A DNA stretch of 64,000 nucleotides from a bacterium (GCA_017559905.1 JAFYQF010000023.1:64001-128000), one strand, 5' to 3'. Counted from the first letter of the stretch, positions 1 through 9,543 are shown. A program made the numbers and translations. Notes: generated from the letters alone by a model not told the origin.

Positions 1-252
1 AATTATATCTGCAGGATAATCTTTTTCACGATATTCTCTATTAATCTCGTGGGTTTTAACACTATCGCAATACAAAAAATCAAAAGAAATTGTATTATAT
101 TCATGCCCGATTAATGCACAAGCACTGTACACTTCAGGTTTTGAAAGATAATATTTCAAAAGTTTTTTAGCTCTATCAATATATTTTCTTTCACTAATTT
201 CCCAGTCCGGAAAAATATTTTCACTAAAGATATTATATTTGATTATTGCCAT
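1..252 (-). CDS. ybeY: YbeY, rRNA maturation endonuclease (N-terminal part, cut by window edge)
   Basis: The first 84 codons are visible and the rest lies beyond position 1. The ATG at 252 opens a frame beginning MAIIKYNIF that includes THEINREYREKDYPADI, which matches the YbeY signature (L-N-x-x-Y-R-x-x-D-x-P-T-D-V-L-S-F) with Ala in place of Thr. The zinc-binding HGxLHLxGYDH motif would lie in the unseen part. YbeY is a metal-dependent RNase for 16S rRNA 3'-end maturation and ribosome quality control. Its start overlaps the end of pgpH by 20 bases, so the two are probably translationally coupled; pgpH (yqfF)-ybeY is a common bacterial gene pair. The call rests on the motif and the neighbour only. 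Confidence 0.8.
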   Translation of the reverse strand, partial: MAIIKYNIFSENIFPDWEISERKYIDRAKKLLKYYLSKPEVYSACALIGHEYNTISFDFLYCDSVKTHEINREYREKDYPADII

Positions 253-2449
253 CGTTATCTTTCTTTTCCTCATCAATATGATTATCTTCAAGTTGAGCAA
301 TTTTATTTTCTAAATCTTCATCCAACAATTTTGCAGGCATTTTGATTTTGTTTTTACTAAATTCCTCAACAATATTTTCTTGGTATTTAATACGATTATG
401 TTGCATACCTCGAAGAATTCTACTAAAAGTTGCTGCTAAAACTTTTATATCATGCAACGTCAAAGGACTATCTGCCAATTGCGTATCGTTTAATCTTTCA
501 ACAATAATTTTATCAATAATATTGTCGATTTCTTCTGGAGTAGGATTTTTCAAAGAACGTACCGCAGACTCAACAGCATCCGCAATCATCAAGATTGCAG
601 TTTCTTTCATATTAGGCTTTGGTCCTGTATAGCGGAATTGTTCTTCTTTTACATTTTCAAGACCTTCTTCTTGTACCGCTTGGTTATAGAAATATTTTGC
701 TAAACCTTCGCCATGGTGTTGTAAAATAAAATTATTAATTACTGCAGGCAAACGGTATTCTTTAGCAAGCTCAACCCCATCTTTTGGGTGAGCAGTAATA
801 ACCATTTTACTTAATCTTGGATTCAACTTTGTATGAGGGTTTTCAATTCCAAAATAAGATTGGTTTTCAACAAAGAATAACGGTCTTTTTAATTTCCCAA
901 TATCGTGATAAAACGCACCAACCCTAGCTAATATAGGGTTTGCACCAATCGCTTCAGCCGCAGCCTCACACAAATTCGATACCATCAAACTGTGGTGATA
1001 AGTACCTGGAGCTTCAATTTGCAATCGTTTCAACAATGGTTGGTTATGGTCAGCATACTCTGCCAAACCGTATTGCGTAATAATTTGGAATAGACTTTCA
1101 AACAATGGTAATGTACCCAACGCAATCATTGAACTGATAATGCCATTCAATAAAATAAATGCACTATTCTTCACTATAAGCATATTACTTACATCAATTA
1201 AACATTTTTCAAGCATGTAAATACTGAAAACAATAATTAACCCAGCCAATGAAATCACAAATCCAACTTTCATCAAATCAAAACGTCTTGAATAACGAAT
1301 TCTAGAAATAGTAATCATTGAAACTAAACTAACTAATATAAATGTAATTAAAAACTGTGTATCATATTGTGCACCAACCGTCAAAACAGTCAACAATACT
1401 GTCACTGCCACAAAGGCTACACGAGGATTTATGAAAATTGACAAGATTAATATGTACGCAGGTATTGGCAACACATAAGGCGAAAATCCTGTAGGAAGCA
1501 TCACGGCAATCATTGTCAACATAAATGACATTACAGAAATTATTGATAAATATCTTGGTTCTAAAAATTGTTTTTCAAAGAATTTCATGTAACTTAAGAA
1601 TATAATTGTACCAATCAAAACCAATGCATAAATCGCTAACAAGCCTTGCCAATTAAGCTCATACACATTGTAACCAGCTTGACGCAAAGCATCTCTCTTT
1701 AACCTTGTTACAGGCTCTCCCTCAAATACAATTTTTTCACCTTTATTAATTGTTATTTCATAAGGTTTGACAGAAGCTTCAGCATTCTTACGAGCAATTT
1801 CCGTTGCAAATTCATCTACAACCAAATTCGGAACAATTACTTGGTCTAACAAACCCTTAATCACAGTCACTTGGCGTTTTGAAACATTACTTACCAAATT
1901 CTCTGTTATTATAGAATCTATATTATTTTTTTCATAATCTTTTTCTGTAATCCCTGCTCTTAAGATATTCGCAAGTGTTAGGTTTGCTTTATCAAAAGCC
2001 TCCCTCAACGCCATATCATCAGACTTTAACAAGAAATCAAATATAAATATTTTTTTCTCACTATCTGAAATATCCAAAAGAATTGAAATTTCATCTTTTT
2101 TTATATCTTCAGAAACATCTTTTTTACGGATTTGCCATATTGAACTTTGAAGCATTTCCAAGTTTGTTCTGATAAAATCATCTTCCGCAGGCGTTAAAAT
2201 ATAATCAACTTTTTGCGCAACTTCTTTTTTGTGTTGTTCAGTTCTTTTAACATCAATTACAGTAAATGTTTTTTGTGCAATTATATCCTTTTTACTTATT
2301 CCATTTTCAATAATACTTTGGAAAAAGAAATTCTGTGATGAAATAATTGTGGTCAAAAAAACCGTAAACCCAACAAACGCAAGAAATTTTAACGTCTTTG
2401 AAGCCATGAAAAATTCTTTAATATTTAACAAAAAATTCTTATTATTCAT
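233..2449 (-). CDS. pgpH: PgpH/YqfF-type 7TM-HD phosphohydrolase (cyclic-di-AMP phosphodiesterase)
   Basis: This 738-aa membrane protein should hydrolyse c-di-AMP to pApA. The order is: an N-terminal membrane helix (about residues 20-42); a large extracytoplasmic region (about 45-265); a bundle of about seven hydrophobic helices (about 265-455); and a cytoplasmic HD domain with H-H-S-L-M followed by FYHDIGK, plus later H-P-K-D-G and QHHGEG metal-site segments. This is the 7TMR-HDED plus 7TM plus HD layout of PgpH, and the length is normal. A GAGGG ribosome-binding site lies about 10 bases before the ATG. It shares a unit with ybeY. The matching synthase, cdaA, is at 7319-8215. Confidence 0.93.
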   Translation of the reverse strand: MNNKNFLLNIKEFFMASKTLKFLAFVGFTVFLTTIISSQNFFFQSIIENGISKKDIIAQKTFTVIDVKRTEQHKKEVAQKVDYILTPAEDDFIRTNLEMLQSSIWQIRKKDVSEDIKKDEISILLDISDSEKKIFIFDFLLKSDDMALREAFDKANLTLANILRAGITEKDYEKNNIDSIITENLVSNVSKRQVTVIKGLLDQVIVPNLVVDEFATEIARKNAEASVKPYEITINKGEKIVFEGEPVTRLKRDALRQAGYNVYELNWQGLLAIYALVLIGTIIFLSYMKFFEKQFLEPRYLSIISVMSFMLTMIAVMLPTGFSPYVLPIPAYILILSIFINPRVAFVAVTVLLTVLTVGAQYDTQFLITFILVSLVSMITISRIRYSRRFDLMKVGFVISLAGLIIVFSIYMLEKCLIDVSNMLIVKNSAFILLNGIISSMIALGTLPLFESLFQIITQYGLAEYADHNQPLLKRLQIEAPGTYHHSLMVSNLCEAAAEAIGANPILARVGAFYHDIGKLKRPLFFVENQSYFGIENPHTKLNPRLSKMVITAHPKDGVELAKEYRLPAVINNFILQHHGEGLAKYFYNQAVQEEGLENVKEEQFRYTGPKPNMKETAILMIADAVESAVRSLKNPTPEEIDNIIDKIIVERLNDTQLADSPLTLHDIKVLAATFSRILRGMQHNRIKYQENIVEEFSKNKIKMPAKLLDEDLENKIAQLEDNHIDEEKKDNDGNNQI

Positions 2450-2822
2450 TAATCAAATATCCCTCTTTTAATAATCATAACCATTTTACAACTTCCCATG
2501 CAATTTTCAAGTTTTTAACACAGAAAGGCTTTAATTTTATTTTTTTTATTATATAATTAAATAGTAAAAAAGACAATTCTTACAGGATTGGGGATTTAAA
2601 CTCATTTTTGGGGTATGAACAACTTAATTTTGCATCCTTAACGATTATGACTTTTGTTATTTATTTTCGGCGGGAGAAAAATTGTCTAAAATACGCTTAA
2701 TCAGTGGATTTGAACTTTCTTAATATATGCTTAATATTTCTTAACAAAGGCATAAAAACTAGCAATTTTTATTTTGTTTGAACGTATATATATATGGAAG
2801 GTTTCATTGTTTGGTGAAGGGC
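2450..2822. other. Divergent intergenic region, pgpH/2823 gene
   Basis: This 373-base gap contains no convincing ORF. It is very AT-rich and must hold promoters for both directions. An 8-base inverted repeat (AGACAATT near 2570 and AATTGTCT near 2670) encloses about 100 bases that include two TTGGGG copies. It could be a long-range RNA stem or chance in AT-rich DNA. Confidence 0.4.
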
Positions 2823-4238
2823 ATGAACATAGAAAAAGTAAGATACAGATTAAACAACCCTGCGAATGCGCAGTTGCGACAGCAACGTACGCCTAAATTT
2901 ACTGGTAAAATTCCTGTAACAGAAGTTAACACAGGAATTAATCTGGCAGAAGAAGTAAAGAACCTTATGCCACCTGCAGTTAAGGCGATGAAAAAAGTAT
3001 GCGACAACATGGGTGAAGTACAAAACATTATTATTAACGCACTGGGTACAGGTTTGGTAGCTCCTATATTTATTAAATGGAACCCGCTATCAAAAACTGA
3101 CGAAGACACAAGAACTTATTCAGCTTGGCGTCAACCAGTATCAGCAGTGTTAGCGGTAGTCACACAGGTCGGTGTAACAATACCGTTCAACAGAATGATT
3201 GATAGAAGAGCTAACACAGGATTTTACGATGAACAATATAACAAAACATTGTTCCAAGACAGCAAATTTATTGAAAAACAAATAAAACATCAGCATCCTT
3301 TTGCAACTAAAGATCAAATCAAACTTATGACAGATGCAAAAGTTAGCGAACAAAAAGCTAATTTGAGAAGAATGATTAAAGAAAACAAAATCGTAATGAG
3401 TACTCACACAGGAAAACCTCATACGTACTCTGATACTGAATTTGTTAAATTATTAAACTTTGTTCTTGATAAAAAATTAGCTTATGAAAACGGCGAATTG
3501 ACTAAATGTAAAGAGATTACAATTCCAAAGAAAAAAGCTAGATGCGAATACTACAGAGCAAATAACGCAGAAGCTTTGAAAATATTCTCTGAAATTGATA
3601 GAAAATTAGATAGTGAAAACCCAAAAGATGTCAAAAAATATGTAAAAGGCTTAAGAAAGAACGTTGATCCAAAAAGCGAACTAGCAAGCATTTACGATGA
3701 CATTTTGGCACGTCGTGGAAACGATGAATCACTTTTAAAAATTGCAATGAAAGATAAGCTAAACGGTATTTTAAGAGATATCGACGCTTATACAGAAGCG
3801 AAATTCCCGACAGCAGAATCGCTCTCAACTCATATTGAAAAAATGGAACACGATGTTCGTATAAAACCAATTAACGAATCAATCGAACTTCTGAACAATA
3901 TGAAAGCTCAAGTTGCAAATAAAGAAACAGTTGCGTCAATAGAAACTTCACTTGATTCTATTGTAAGAAACAATGCAAAACACAGATTATTCAAGTTTAA
4001 GTTCTCTGATGAAGTTGCGAAAGCTCTAGAAAACCAAGTTAAGAATAGCCTAAAAGGTCACAAACAAATAATGGGCTTGATAGTATCATTCTTGATGTTA
4101 CCAGTATCTTGTTCATTGTTGAACTGGTGTTACCCTCGATTTATGGACGCAGTATTCCCAAATCTTTCAAACAAAAAACACCCACAAGAAGTGAAAGATT
4201 TAGTTGAAAAAGCTAATAAACAAATGGAGGTGAAATAA
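2823..4238 (+). CDS. Unknown membrane-associated protein with N-terminal F-x-G tract
   Basis: I do not recognise a family. From the ATG at 2823 (GAAGG just upstream; an upstream in-frame ATG at 2778 has no such site) the product is 471 aa. Residues 1-25 are polar and basic and end in PKFTGK (F26-T-G28), a feature shared with three other proteins in the window. Two hydrophobic stretches (about 65-85 and 105-130) precede a long charged, probably helical middle (about 140-420). A third hydrophobic stretch, containing the segment SFLMLPVSCSLLNWCYPRF, lies near the C-terminus. The stop overlaps the next start by one base (TAATG), so this is a two-gene operon, closed by the terminator at 4941. The pair probably encodes two partners of one membrane assembly; the function is unknown. 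Confidence 0.7.
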   Translation: MNIEKVRYRLNNPANAQLRQQRTPKFTGKIPVTEVNTGINLAEEVKNLMPPAVKAMKKVCDNMGEVQNIIINALGTGLVAPIFIKWNPLSKTDEDTRTYSAWRQPVSAVLAVVTQVGVTIPFNRMIDRRANTGFYDEQYNKTLFQDSKFIEKQIKHQHPFATKDQIKLMTDAKVSEQKANLRRMIKENKIVMSTHTGKPHTYSDTEFVKLLNFVLDKKLAYENGELTKCKEITIPKKKARCEYYRANNAEALKIFSEIDRKLDSENPKDVKKYVKGLRKNVDPKSELASIYDDILARRGNDESLLKIAMKDKLNGILRDIDAYTEAKFPTAESLSTHIEKMEHDVRIKPINESIELLNNMKAQVANKETVASIETSLDSIVRNNAKHRLFKFKFSDEVAKALENQVKNSLKGHKQIMGLIVSFLMLPVSCSLLNWCYPRFMDAVFPNLSNKKHPQEVKDLVEKANKQMEVK

Positions 4239-4936
4239 TGAGTATTATATCACCTATTAGAAACGGAGTAACAAAGCTTACACAAATGGCAGACTTGAGC
4301 TTATCTAGATCAAAAGCTTCAAAAATCACTGCCGAAAAGTTCCAAGATCCAAAGAAAAACGCAGCTTGGATTGCGGGATTAGGCGTAGCTTCTATCGTAT
4401 TGAAAGACGGTTACGGTTGCTATTTGTACGTAACACAAAGTTTAAATAACAAAAAGATTCCTGAAGACAAACGAAAATTCGTTGCAGCATTAGACTTGAC
4501 CAACGGCGGTATAATGATGCTTCTTCAAATCCTTATGACATACACAATTTCAAAGAAAACTGTACAAGCAAAAATCTTTGACAAAATCTTTGGTAAAATG
4601 TTCAACAGACAAGCGTCAAAGAGTATGCAAGCGATTTTGGAATCTAAAGACCACTTAAAAGGTAAAATCAAAGGCAACCAACAATTCCACAGAGAATTTG
4701 AAGGCTACCGTGATGCTGCAGTCAGCGCTTTAGGTACATTAACAGCCCTTATCGCAGCAACAACAATTGGTAAACGTATCTTAACTCCATTAATCGCAAC
4801 ACCACTTGCAGACAAAGCAAAAGCTTGGATGTGTAGAAACGATAAACCAGCACAAATCCACGAAGAAACAAAAAATACATACAACACAGAAACTACAGCT
4901 CACGAAAATGCGAAACTAAAAAAATTAAATGCATAA
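4238..4936 (+). CDS. Unknown membrane protein, partner of the 2823 gene
   Basis: The product is 232 aa with no recognised family. A strong GGAGG site sits 8 bases before the ATG, inside the end of the upstream gene. Three hydrophobic segments are visible: about residues 44-66 (AAWIAGLGVASIVL), 85-106 (TNGGIMMLLQILM) and 157-182. The tail is polar and carries two Cys-containing or charged patches. The N-terminus has no cleavable signal. The one-base overlap with 2823-4238 argues for coupled translation and joint function. Confidence 0.7.
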   Translation: MSIISPIRNGVTKLTQMADLSLSRSKASKITAEKFQDPKKNAAWIAGLGVASIVLKDGYGCYLYVTQSLNNKKIPEDKRKFVAALDLTNGGIMMLLQILMTYTISKKTVQAKIFDKIFGKMFNRQASKSMQAILESKDHLKGKIKGNQQFHREFEGYRDAAVSALGTLTALIAATTIGKRILTPLIATPLADKAKAWMCRNDKPAQIHEETKNTYNTETTAHENAKLKKLNA

Positions 4937-4940
4937 CTTA

Positions 4941-4975
4941 AAAAAACACCCTTTTATAAAGGGTGTTTTTTTATT
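4941..4975. terminator. Bidirectional rho-independent terminator
   Basis: The stem is ACACCCTTT / AAAGGGTGT with a short TATA-type loop, flanked by A-run and T-run on both sides. It serves the 2823-4936 operon on + and the serA-type gene on -. Confidence 0.85.
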
Positions 4976-5926
4976 CTAAATTTTGTTCACTGGAGTTTTT
5001 GGTTTTCCACCTTGCAGAACCTCAACCGCTTGTTCTGCAACATCTTTTGCGACTTTAACTTGCGCTTCGATAGTGCTTGCTCCTAAATGAGGAACCATTA
5101 TTAAATTTTCACTAGCCTTATACAATGGACACTCCGTAATGTTTGGTTCATCAACAAAAACATCAATAGCTGCACCAGCGATATAACCATCAGCTAGAGC
5201 TTTTGCTAAAGCACACTCATTAATAATACCACCACGAGCACAGTTAACAATTAAAGCACCTTTTTTCATATTGTAAATATTGTCTTCCTTAATCAAATCA
5301 ACTGTATCCTTGTTTTTAGGAACATGAACCGTCAAACAATCACAAAGTGGTAAAAGTTCTTCCACTGTATCATATTTTTTATAACCTAAAGCCTCAACTT
5401 TAGCTTTATCTGCAAAAGGGTCATAAACGAGAATTTCCATACCCAAAACTTTTGCGATTTCAGCAACTCTTGAACCGATTTTACCAAAACCAATTACAGC
5501 AAGTGTTTTGCCACAAAGTTCACATCCCAAAAATTTTGAACGTTCAAACTTTCCTGCATTTACGCTTTCATAAGCTTGTGGAATTTTTCTAGCTAAAGCC
5601 AACAACATACCTATAGTATGTTCTGCAGTAGCTTCAGTATTACCATTCGGAGAATTCACAACCCAAACACCCTTTTCTGTCGCTGAAACAACATCAATGT
5701 TGTCTACTCCGACTCCAGCTCTGGCAATGATTTTCAAGTTTTTTGCGCAATCTAAAACTTCTTTTGTCATTTTTGTAGAATTTCTGACAATAATTCCATC
5801 AAAGTCTTTTATCAACTCACACAACTCATCGGATGAAGGTGTTTTCATAACAACAGCTTCAATTCCTGCAGCATTAACTATTTGAGCAGCTACATCACTC
5901 ACATTGTCCACAATTAAAACTTTCAT
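4976..5926 (-). CDS. serA: D-3-phosphoglycerate dehydrogenase-type 2-hydroxyacid dehydrogenase
   Basis: This NAD-dependent enzyme is likely to oxidise 3-phosphoglycerate in the first step of serine synthesis. From the ATG at 5926 (GAGGTG 6 bases upstream; an earlier in-frame start lacks a site) it has 316 aa. The Rossmann motif AVIGFGKIGSRVAEIAK is about residue 143. It is followed by YDPF, HVPKNKDT, the NCARGGIINE substrate loop and the catalytic His in PHLGAST. It ends after the catalytic domain, with no ACT or ASB regulatory domain, so serine feedback through ACT is not expected. Other 2-hydroxyacid dehydrogenases share these motifs, so the substrate is inferred. Serine breakdown genes sdaAA/sdaAB lie at 31-32.5 kb. 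Confidence 0.85.
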   Translation of the reverse strand: MKVLIVDNVSDVAAQIVNAAGIEAVVMKTPSSDELCELIKDFDGIIVRNSTKMTKEVLDCAKNLKIIARAGVGVDNIDVVSATEKGVWVVNSPNGNTEATAEHTIGMLLALARKIPQAYESVNAGKFERSKFLGCELCGKTLAVIGFGKIGSRVAEIAKVLGMEILVYDPFADKAKVEALGYKKYDTVEELLPLCDCLTVHVPKNKDTVDLIKEDNIYNMKKGALIVNCARGGIINECALAKALADGYIAGAAIDVFVDEPNITECPLYKASENLIMVPHLGASTIEAQVKVAKDVAEQAVEVLQGGKPKTPVNKI

Positions 5927-5947
5927 AAAACACCTCACAATCATTAA

Positions 5948-5977
5948 CTAAAAAAGGTGCGACTCTGCGCACCTTTC
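5948..5977 (-). terminator. Terminator after the 115-aa gene
   Basis: The stem is AAAGGTGCG / CGCACCTTT with a 6-base loop. On the minus strand it is followed by a T-run, so transcription of 5984-6331 should end before serA. Confidence 0.8.
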
Positions 5978-5983
5978 AAAAAT

Positions 5984-6331
5984 CTAAAACGGTTTAGTCT
6001 GATTTAACTTCATTCGTAAATCTCTGAAACGTGCAATATCTTCCTGTGTTTTTCCCGAGTCTTTAAACACAGCTTGCGTAGATGGATGTACCATAAGAAC
6101 ATAGTCCATATGAATTTCCAAAAAATTATATTTGCGTGGAGATTGGTTTGCATTACGTGGGAAAATTTCAGCATTTGTTACCGCTAAAAATCTTCTTTCT
6201 CTATCGTTTAGCAGATCTGTCAATTCACGATTCGTATTTGTGTACTTTGAAACATACACAACACCTTTAATGTCATGATCTACTGTTAGAATACTAACTT
6301 CTATAGGTACCATGTCTGTATTTTTTGCCAT
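5984..6331 (-). CDS. Conserved-looking small protein of unknown function (115 aa)
   Basis: I cannot name a family. The protein is soluble, with no signal or membrane segment. It opens with a probable beta-rich part (PIEVSILTVDHDIKGVVYV) and ends in a charged helix. The composition (alternating hydrophobics, then R-E-R-R-F-L-A-V-T-N) resembles a small beta-barrel or regulatory domain, but that is a guess. It has its own terminator at 5948 and is separated from yitT by 85 bases, so it looks monocistronic. Confidence 0.65.
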   Translation of the reverse strand: MAKNTDMVPIEVSILTVDHDIKGVVYVSKYTNTNRELTDLLNDRERRFLAVTNAEIFPRNANQSPRKYNFLEIHMDYVLMVHPSTQAVFKDSGKTQEDIARFRDLRMKLNQTKPF

Positions 6332-6416
6332 TTTTTCTATCCTTCTGACGTTGTCTTAACGTCTACATCCTCTATGTTCAATAATTATAATATATTTTTC
6401 AAAAGTTGTCTATATG

Positions 6417-7289
6417 TTAAATTTTATCAATATGCTTACCAAATCTTGAACCATAAGCTTCGTGAACATCAACTATTGAAATAAAAGCTTTTGGATCATA
6501 TTCTCTTACAACTTCTTTCAATTTAGCAAGTTCTAATCTAGATACAACACAATATATAATAGTTTTTTCAGTTTTAGAATAACCACCAATACCTTTTAAA
6601 TAAGTTACACTTATTTCAAAGTTATCAATTAAATCTTGTCCTATTTCGGTAGCTTTATCGCTAATTATACGAACAGATTTTGAAGTATTTAACCCTTCCA
6701 AAACGATATCAATAACCTTGTATGCAATCAAATAAGTAAGAACAGAATACATTGCTTTATTCCATCCAAAAACTAGCCCCGCCCCAAAGTATATAAATAC
6801 ATTAAATACCATTATGATTTCGCCAACAGAAAGTCCAAACTTTTTAGACAAAACTAACGACAAAATTTCAGTTCCATCTAAAGATCCCTCATTCTTTAAA
6901 ACAATACCGACGCCTGTTCCCAATATAATACCACCAAAAACTGTCGCCAATAGCAAATCTTCTGTTATATGATAAGCATGAAAAACGTTGATCCCAATAG
7001 CAAGCATAGAAACCGCAAACAATGTTTGAAACACAAACTGTTTACCCATCTTATTAAATGCCAACCCAATAAATGGAATATTTAAAATCAAAATCAACAA
7101 GCCCAAATTCCATTTTGTTATGTAGCTTATTATCATTGAAATACCAACAATACCGCCGTCGATAATGTTATTTGGCACTAAAAAACATTCAAGCGCAAAC
7201 GCAGCTACAAACGCTCCAAAAGTTAAAAAACATAATTTATTTAATATAAACATCAACTTTTCTTTTAGAGAAATTTTCTTTTCCGGCAT
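6417..7289 (-). CDS. YitT family membrane protein (DUF161 + DUF2179)
   Basis: The product is 290 aa. Five or six hydrophobic helices (about residues 13-200) carry the YitT pattern with NNIIDGGIVGIS and GSLDGTEILSL. A C-terminal cytoplasmic ferredoxin-like DUF2179 domain follows (about 210-285; KTIIYCVVSRLELAKLKEVV). The family's transport substrate is not established. It sits 29 bases downstream of cdaA on the same strand, so it is probably co-transcribed. In cyanobacteria the gene after cdaA is, as I recall, uppS; here YitT takes that place. A link to c-di-AMP is suggested only by position. Confidence 0.88.
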   Translation of the reverse strand: MPEKKISLKEKLMFILNKLCFLTFGAFVAAFALECFLVPNNIIDGGIVGISMIISYITKWNLGLLILILNIPFIGLAFNKMGKQFVFQTLFAVSMLAIGINVFHAYHITEDLLLATVFGGIILGTGVGIVLKNEGSLDGTEILSLVLSKKFGLSVGEIIMVFNVFIYFGAGLVFGWNKAMYSVLTYLIAYKVIDIVLEGLNTSKSVRIISDKATEIGQDLIDNFEISVTYLKGIGGYSKTEKTIIYCVVSRLELAKLKEVVREYDPKAFISIVDVHEAYGSRFGKHIDKI

Positions 7290-7318
7290 TTGATATACTT
7301 CTTTCTTATTCCTAAATA

Positions 7319-8215
7319 TTATTTTCTTTCAGTTTTTCTGATAGCTAGAAGATTGTTAATCTTAAATATAGTTTTCTTTTCAATTATTTCTTCGCTATTT
7401 TCTAGCCCTAGAATTTTGCTTAAATCTTGTTTTAAGGAAACCAAATCTTCATATTTTTTCAAGCTTCCGTCAAGCGCAATTGAAACATCACCAGTTTCTT
7501 CCGAAACAACCAAACAAGCAGCTTCACTTGTTTCTGTCATACCAATCGCTGCCCTGTGACGAGTACCATATTTCCAGCTTAATTTTGGGTCTTCAGTCAA
7601 TGGTAAAAGTACACCTGCTGAAATTATTTTATTTCCGCTCACAACAACCGCACCATCATGTAGTGGTGTATTTGGGTGGAAAATAGTTAATAACAATTCT
7701 GTCGATAAATCGGCATTCAATTTTGTTCCAACATCATAATATGTATTACTCAAATCGTTTTGAAACACAATTAATGCGCCAGTGTGAGATTTAGACAAAA
7801 ATTTAACAGCTTCAATAAGTTCCTTTACAACATCAATTCTCTTGTCAACTTCAGAATGATTATTACCAAAAACTTTCGAAATAAAATCTACTTGCCCCAA
7901 ATAGCCTAAAAATCTACGTAATTCAGGTTGAAAAATAACAATTAAACTTAAAGAAACAAGAGTAACGACTGATTTTAAGAACACTCCTAAAATTTTCAAA
8001 TCAAATCTAACTAGAATTTCAGAGAAAATCCATAAGAAAACTAGAACAAATGCTCCTTTTACGAATTTTTCTGATTGAGTATTTTTGATAAACTTTTTAT
8101 AAAACACCAACAATATGATAGCAATAATTGCAATCTCAAATAAATTTGTTCCATTAAAAGACAAATCCATCATACCAATTTGCAATTGTAAGTATTTTAA
8201 AAGCTCGTCAAACAT
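7319..8215 (-). CDS. cdaA: Diadenylate cyclase CdaA (c-di-AMP synthase)
   Basis: CdaA condenses two ATP into c-di-AMP. The 298-aa protein has three N-terminal membrane helices (about residues 25-105) followed by a DAC domain. Both catalytic signatures are present: DGAVVVSGNKI (DGA) and GTRHRAAIGM (RHR), with SEETGDVSIALDG after. It starts two bases after the lysA stop, so the two are co-translated. lysA-cdaA is, from recall, the order in cyanobacteria such as Synechocystis. No cdaR-type regulator is adjacent. The likely hydrolase is pgpH at 233-2449. Confidence 0.95.
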   Translation of the reverse strand: MFDELLKYLQLQIGMMDLSFNGTNLFEIAIIAIILLVFYKKFIKNTQSEKFVKGAFVLVFLWIFSEILVRFDLKILGVFLKSVVTLVSLSLIVIFQPELRRFLGYLGQVDFISKVFGNNHSEVDKRIDVVKELIEAVKFLSKSHTGALIVFQNDLSNTYYDVGTKLNADLSTELLLTIFHPNTPLHDGAVVVSGNKIISAGVLLPLTEDPKLSWKYGTRHRAAIGMTETSEAACLVVSEETGDVSIALDGSLKKYEDLVSLKQDLSKILGLENSEEIIEKKTIFKINNLLAIRKTERK

Positions 8216-8217
8216 TA

Positions 8218-9543
8218 CTATTTTAACCTATCCGGAATTCTATCGTGAGAAATTAAATCATCTAATGTCTCTCTATTAACTATAATATCAGATTTTGAAT
8301 TATTTACAATAACCATTTGAGGTTTTTGTACACGATTATAATTTGAAGCCATTGAATAATTGTACGCACCTGTATTATACACGCACAAAACATCACCTTC
8401 AGCAAGTTCAGGAAGTTGAATATCTTTTATCAAAATGTCACCACTTTCACAAAATCTGCCAGCTATTGTTACAGTTTGTAAAGAAACATCTTCTTTTTTA
8501 TTACCTACTTCAGCATGGTAACGTGCTTGATACATTGATGGTCGAGGGTTGTCAGACATACCTCCATCTATAGCTACATATCTTTTACCATTTGGAACTT
8601 GTTTTGAGCTTCCTATTGTATACAAAGTCACACCAGAAGTTGATACAATGCTTCTTCCTGGCTCGATAAATATAGTTGGGAAATCTGTACCATATTTTTT
8701 AACACTTTCAGTTAAACTATTGATAATAACATCAGCGATTTCAAAAGTAGAAGGTGGACAATCTTCCTCTGTATACTTAACACCCAATCCGCCTCCAATA
8801 TTAATTTCATCGAAAACAAGATTGTATTTTTCTTTAATTCTTGCAATTTCTCTCACGAAAATCTCAATTTCATCGTGATATACTTTGGTTTCAAAAATTT
8901 GCGAACCAATATGCGCATGAAGTCCGTGTGGTCTTAAATTTGTATAATTATTAATTATCAACTCAATTGCCTCATCAATTTGAGTTAAATCAAAACCAAA
9001 TTTTGAATCCAAATGTCCTGTTTGAATATATTCGTGAGTATGACATTCAATACCTGGAGCTATACGAAGAAGAATATCGACGGTTTTATTTTGAGCTTTA
9101 GCAATCTCATCTAATAGCGCAAGTTCAAAAAAATTATCTACAGAAATACGCCCAACACCAAGTTCTAATGCTAACGACAATTCATCATAAGATTTGTTAT
9201 TACCGTTGAAAACAACTCTTTTCATATCAACGCCAGCTTTGTAAACCGTATACATTTCGCCACCTGAAACTACATCAAAGCCAAATCCCTCTTGATGCAA
9301 TATTGCAGAAGTAGCCATTGTACAAAGGGCTTTTGATGCAAACATCATATTCATTTTGTCATATTTTTCAAAAGCTTTTTTATAATCTCTACAAACACTT
9401 CTTAATGTTGTTTCATCTATAACATAAAGTGGAGTACCGTATTGTTCTACTAAATCAATAACATCACATCCACCAATTTCAATATTACCCAAATCGTTCA
9501 ATTTTGTCGTGATTGGTCTTAATGATTGGTTAGTACTCTCCAT
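8218..9543 (-). CDS. lysA: Diaminopimelate decarboxylase
   Basis: This PLP enzyme converts meso-diaminopimelate to L-lysine. It has 441 aa, the normal length. The PLP lysine is in MMFASKALC (about residue 67). The alanine-racemase-like barrel shows HAHIGSQI and GGGLGVKY. The second domain carries EPGRSIV, DGGMSDNPRPS, the cross-dimer active-site Cys in CESGDIL, and YNTGAYNYSMASNYN. It is the first gene of lysA-cdaA-yitT. dapA, an earlier step of the pathway, is at 58865-59764. Confidence 0.95.
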   Translation of the reverse strand: MESTNQSLRPITTKLNDLGNIEIGGCDVIDLVEQYGTPLYVIDETTLRSVCRDYKKAFEKYDKMNMMFASKALCTMATSAILHQEGFGFDVVSGGEMYTVYKAGVDMKRVVFNGNNKSYDELSLALELGVGRISVDNFFELALLDEIAKAQNKTVDILLRIAPGIECHTHEYIQTGHLDSKFGFDLTQIDEAIELIINNYTNLRPHGLHAHIGSQIFETKVYHDEIEIFVREIARIKEKYNLVFDEINIGGGLGVKYTEEDCPPSTFEIADVIINSLTESVKKYGTDFPTIFIEPGRSIVSTSGVTLYTIGSSKQVPNGKRYVAIDGGMSDNPRPSMYQARYHAEVGNKKEDVSLQTVTIAGRFCESGDILIKDIQLPELAEGDVLCVYNTGAYNYSMASNYNRVQKPQMVIVNNSKSDIIVNRETLDDLISHDRIPDRLK

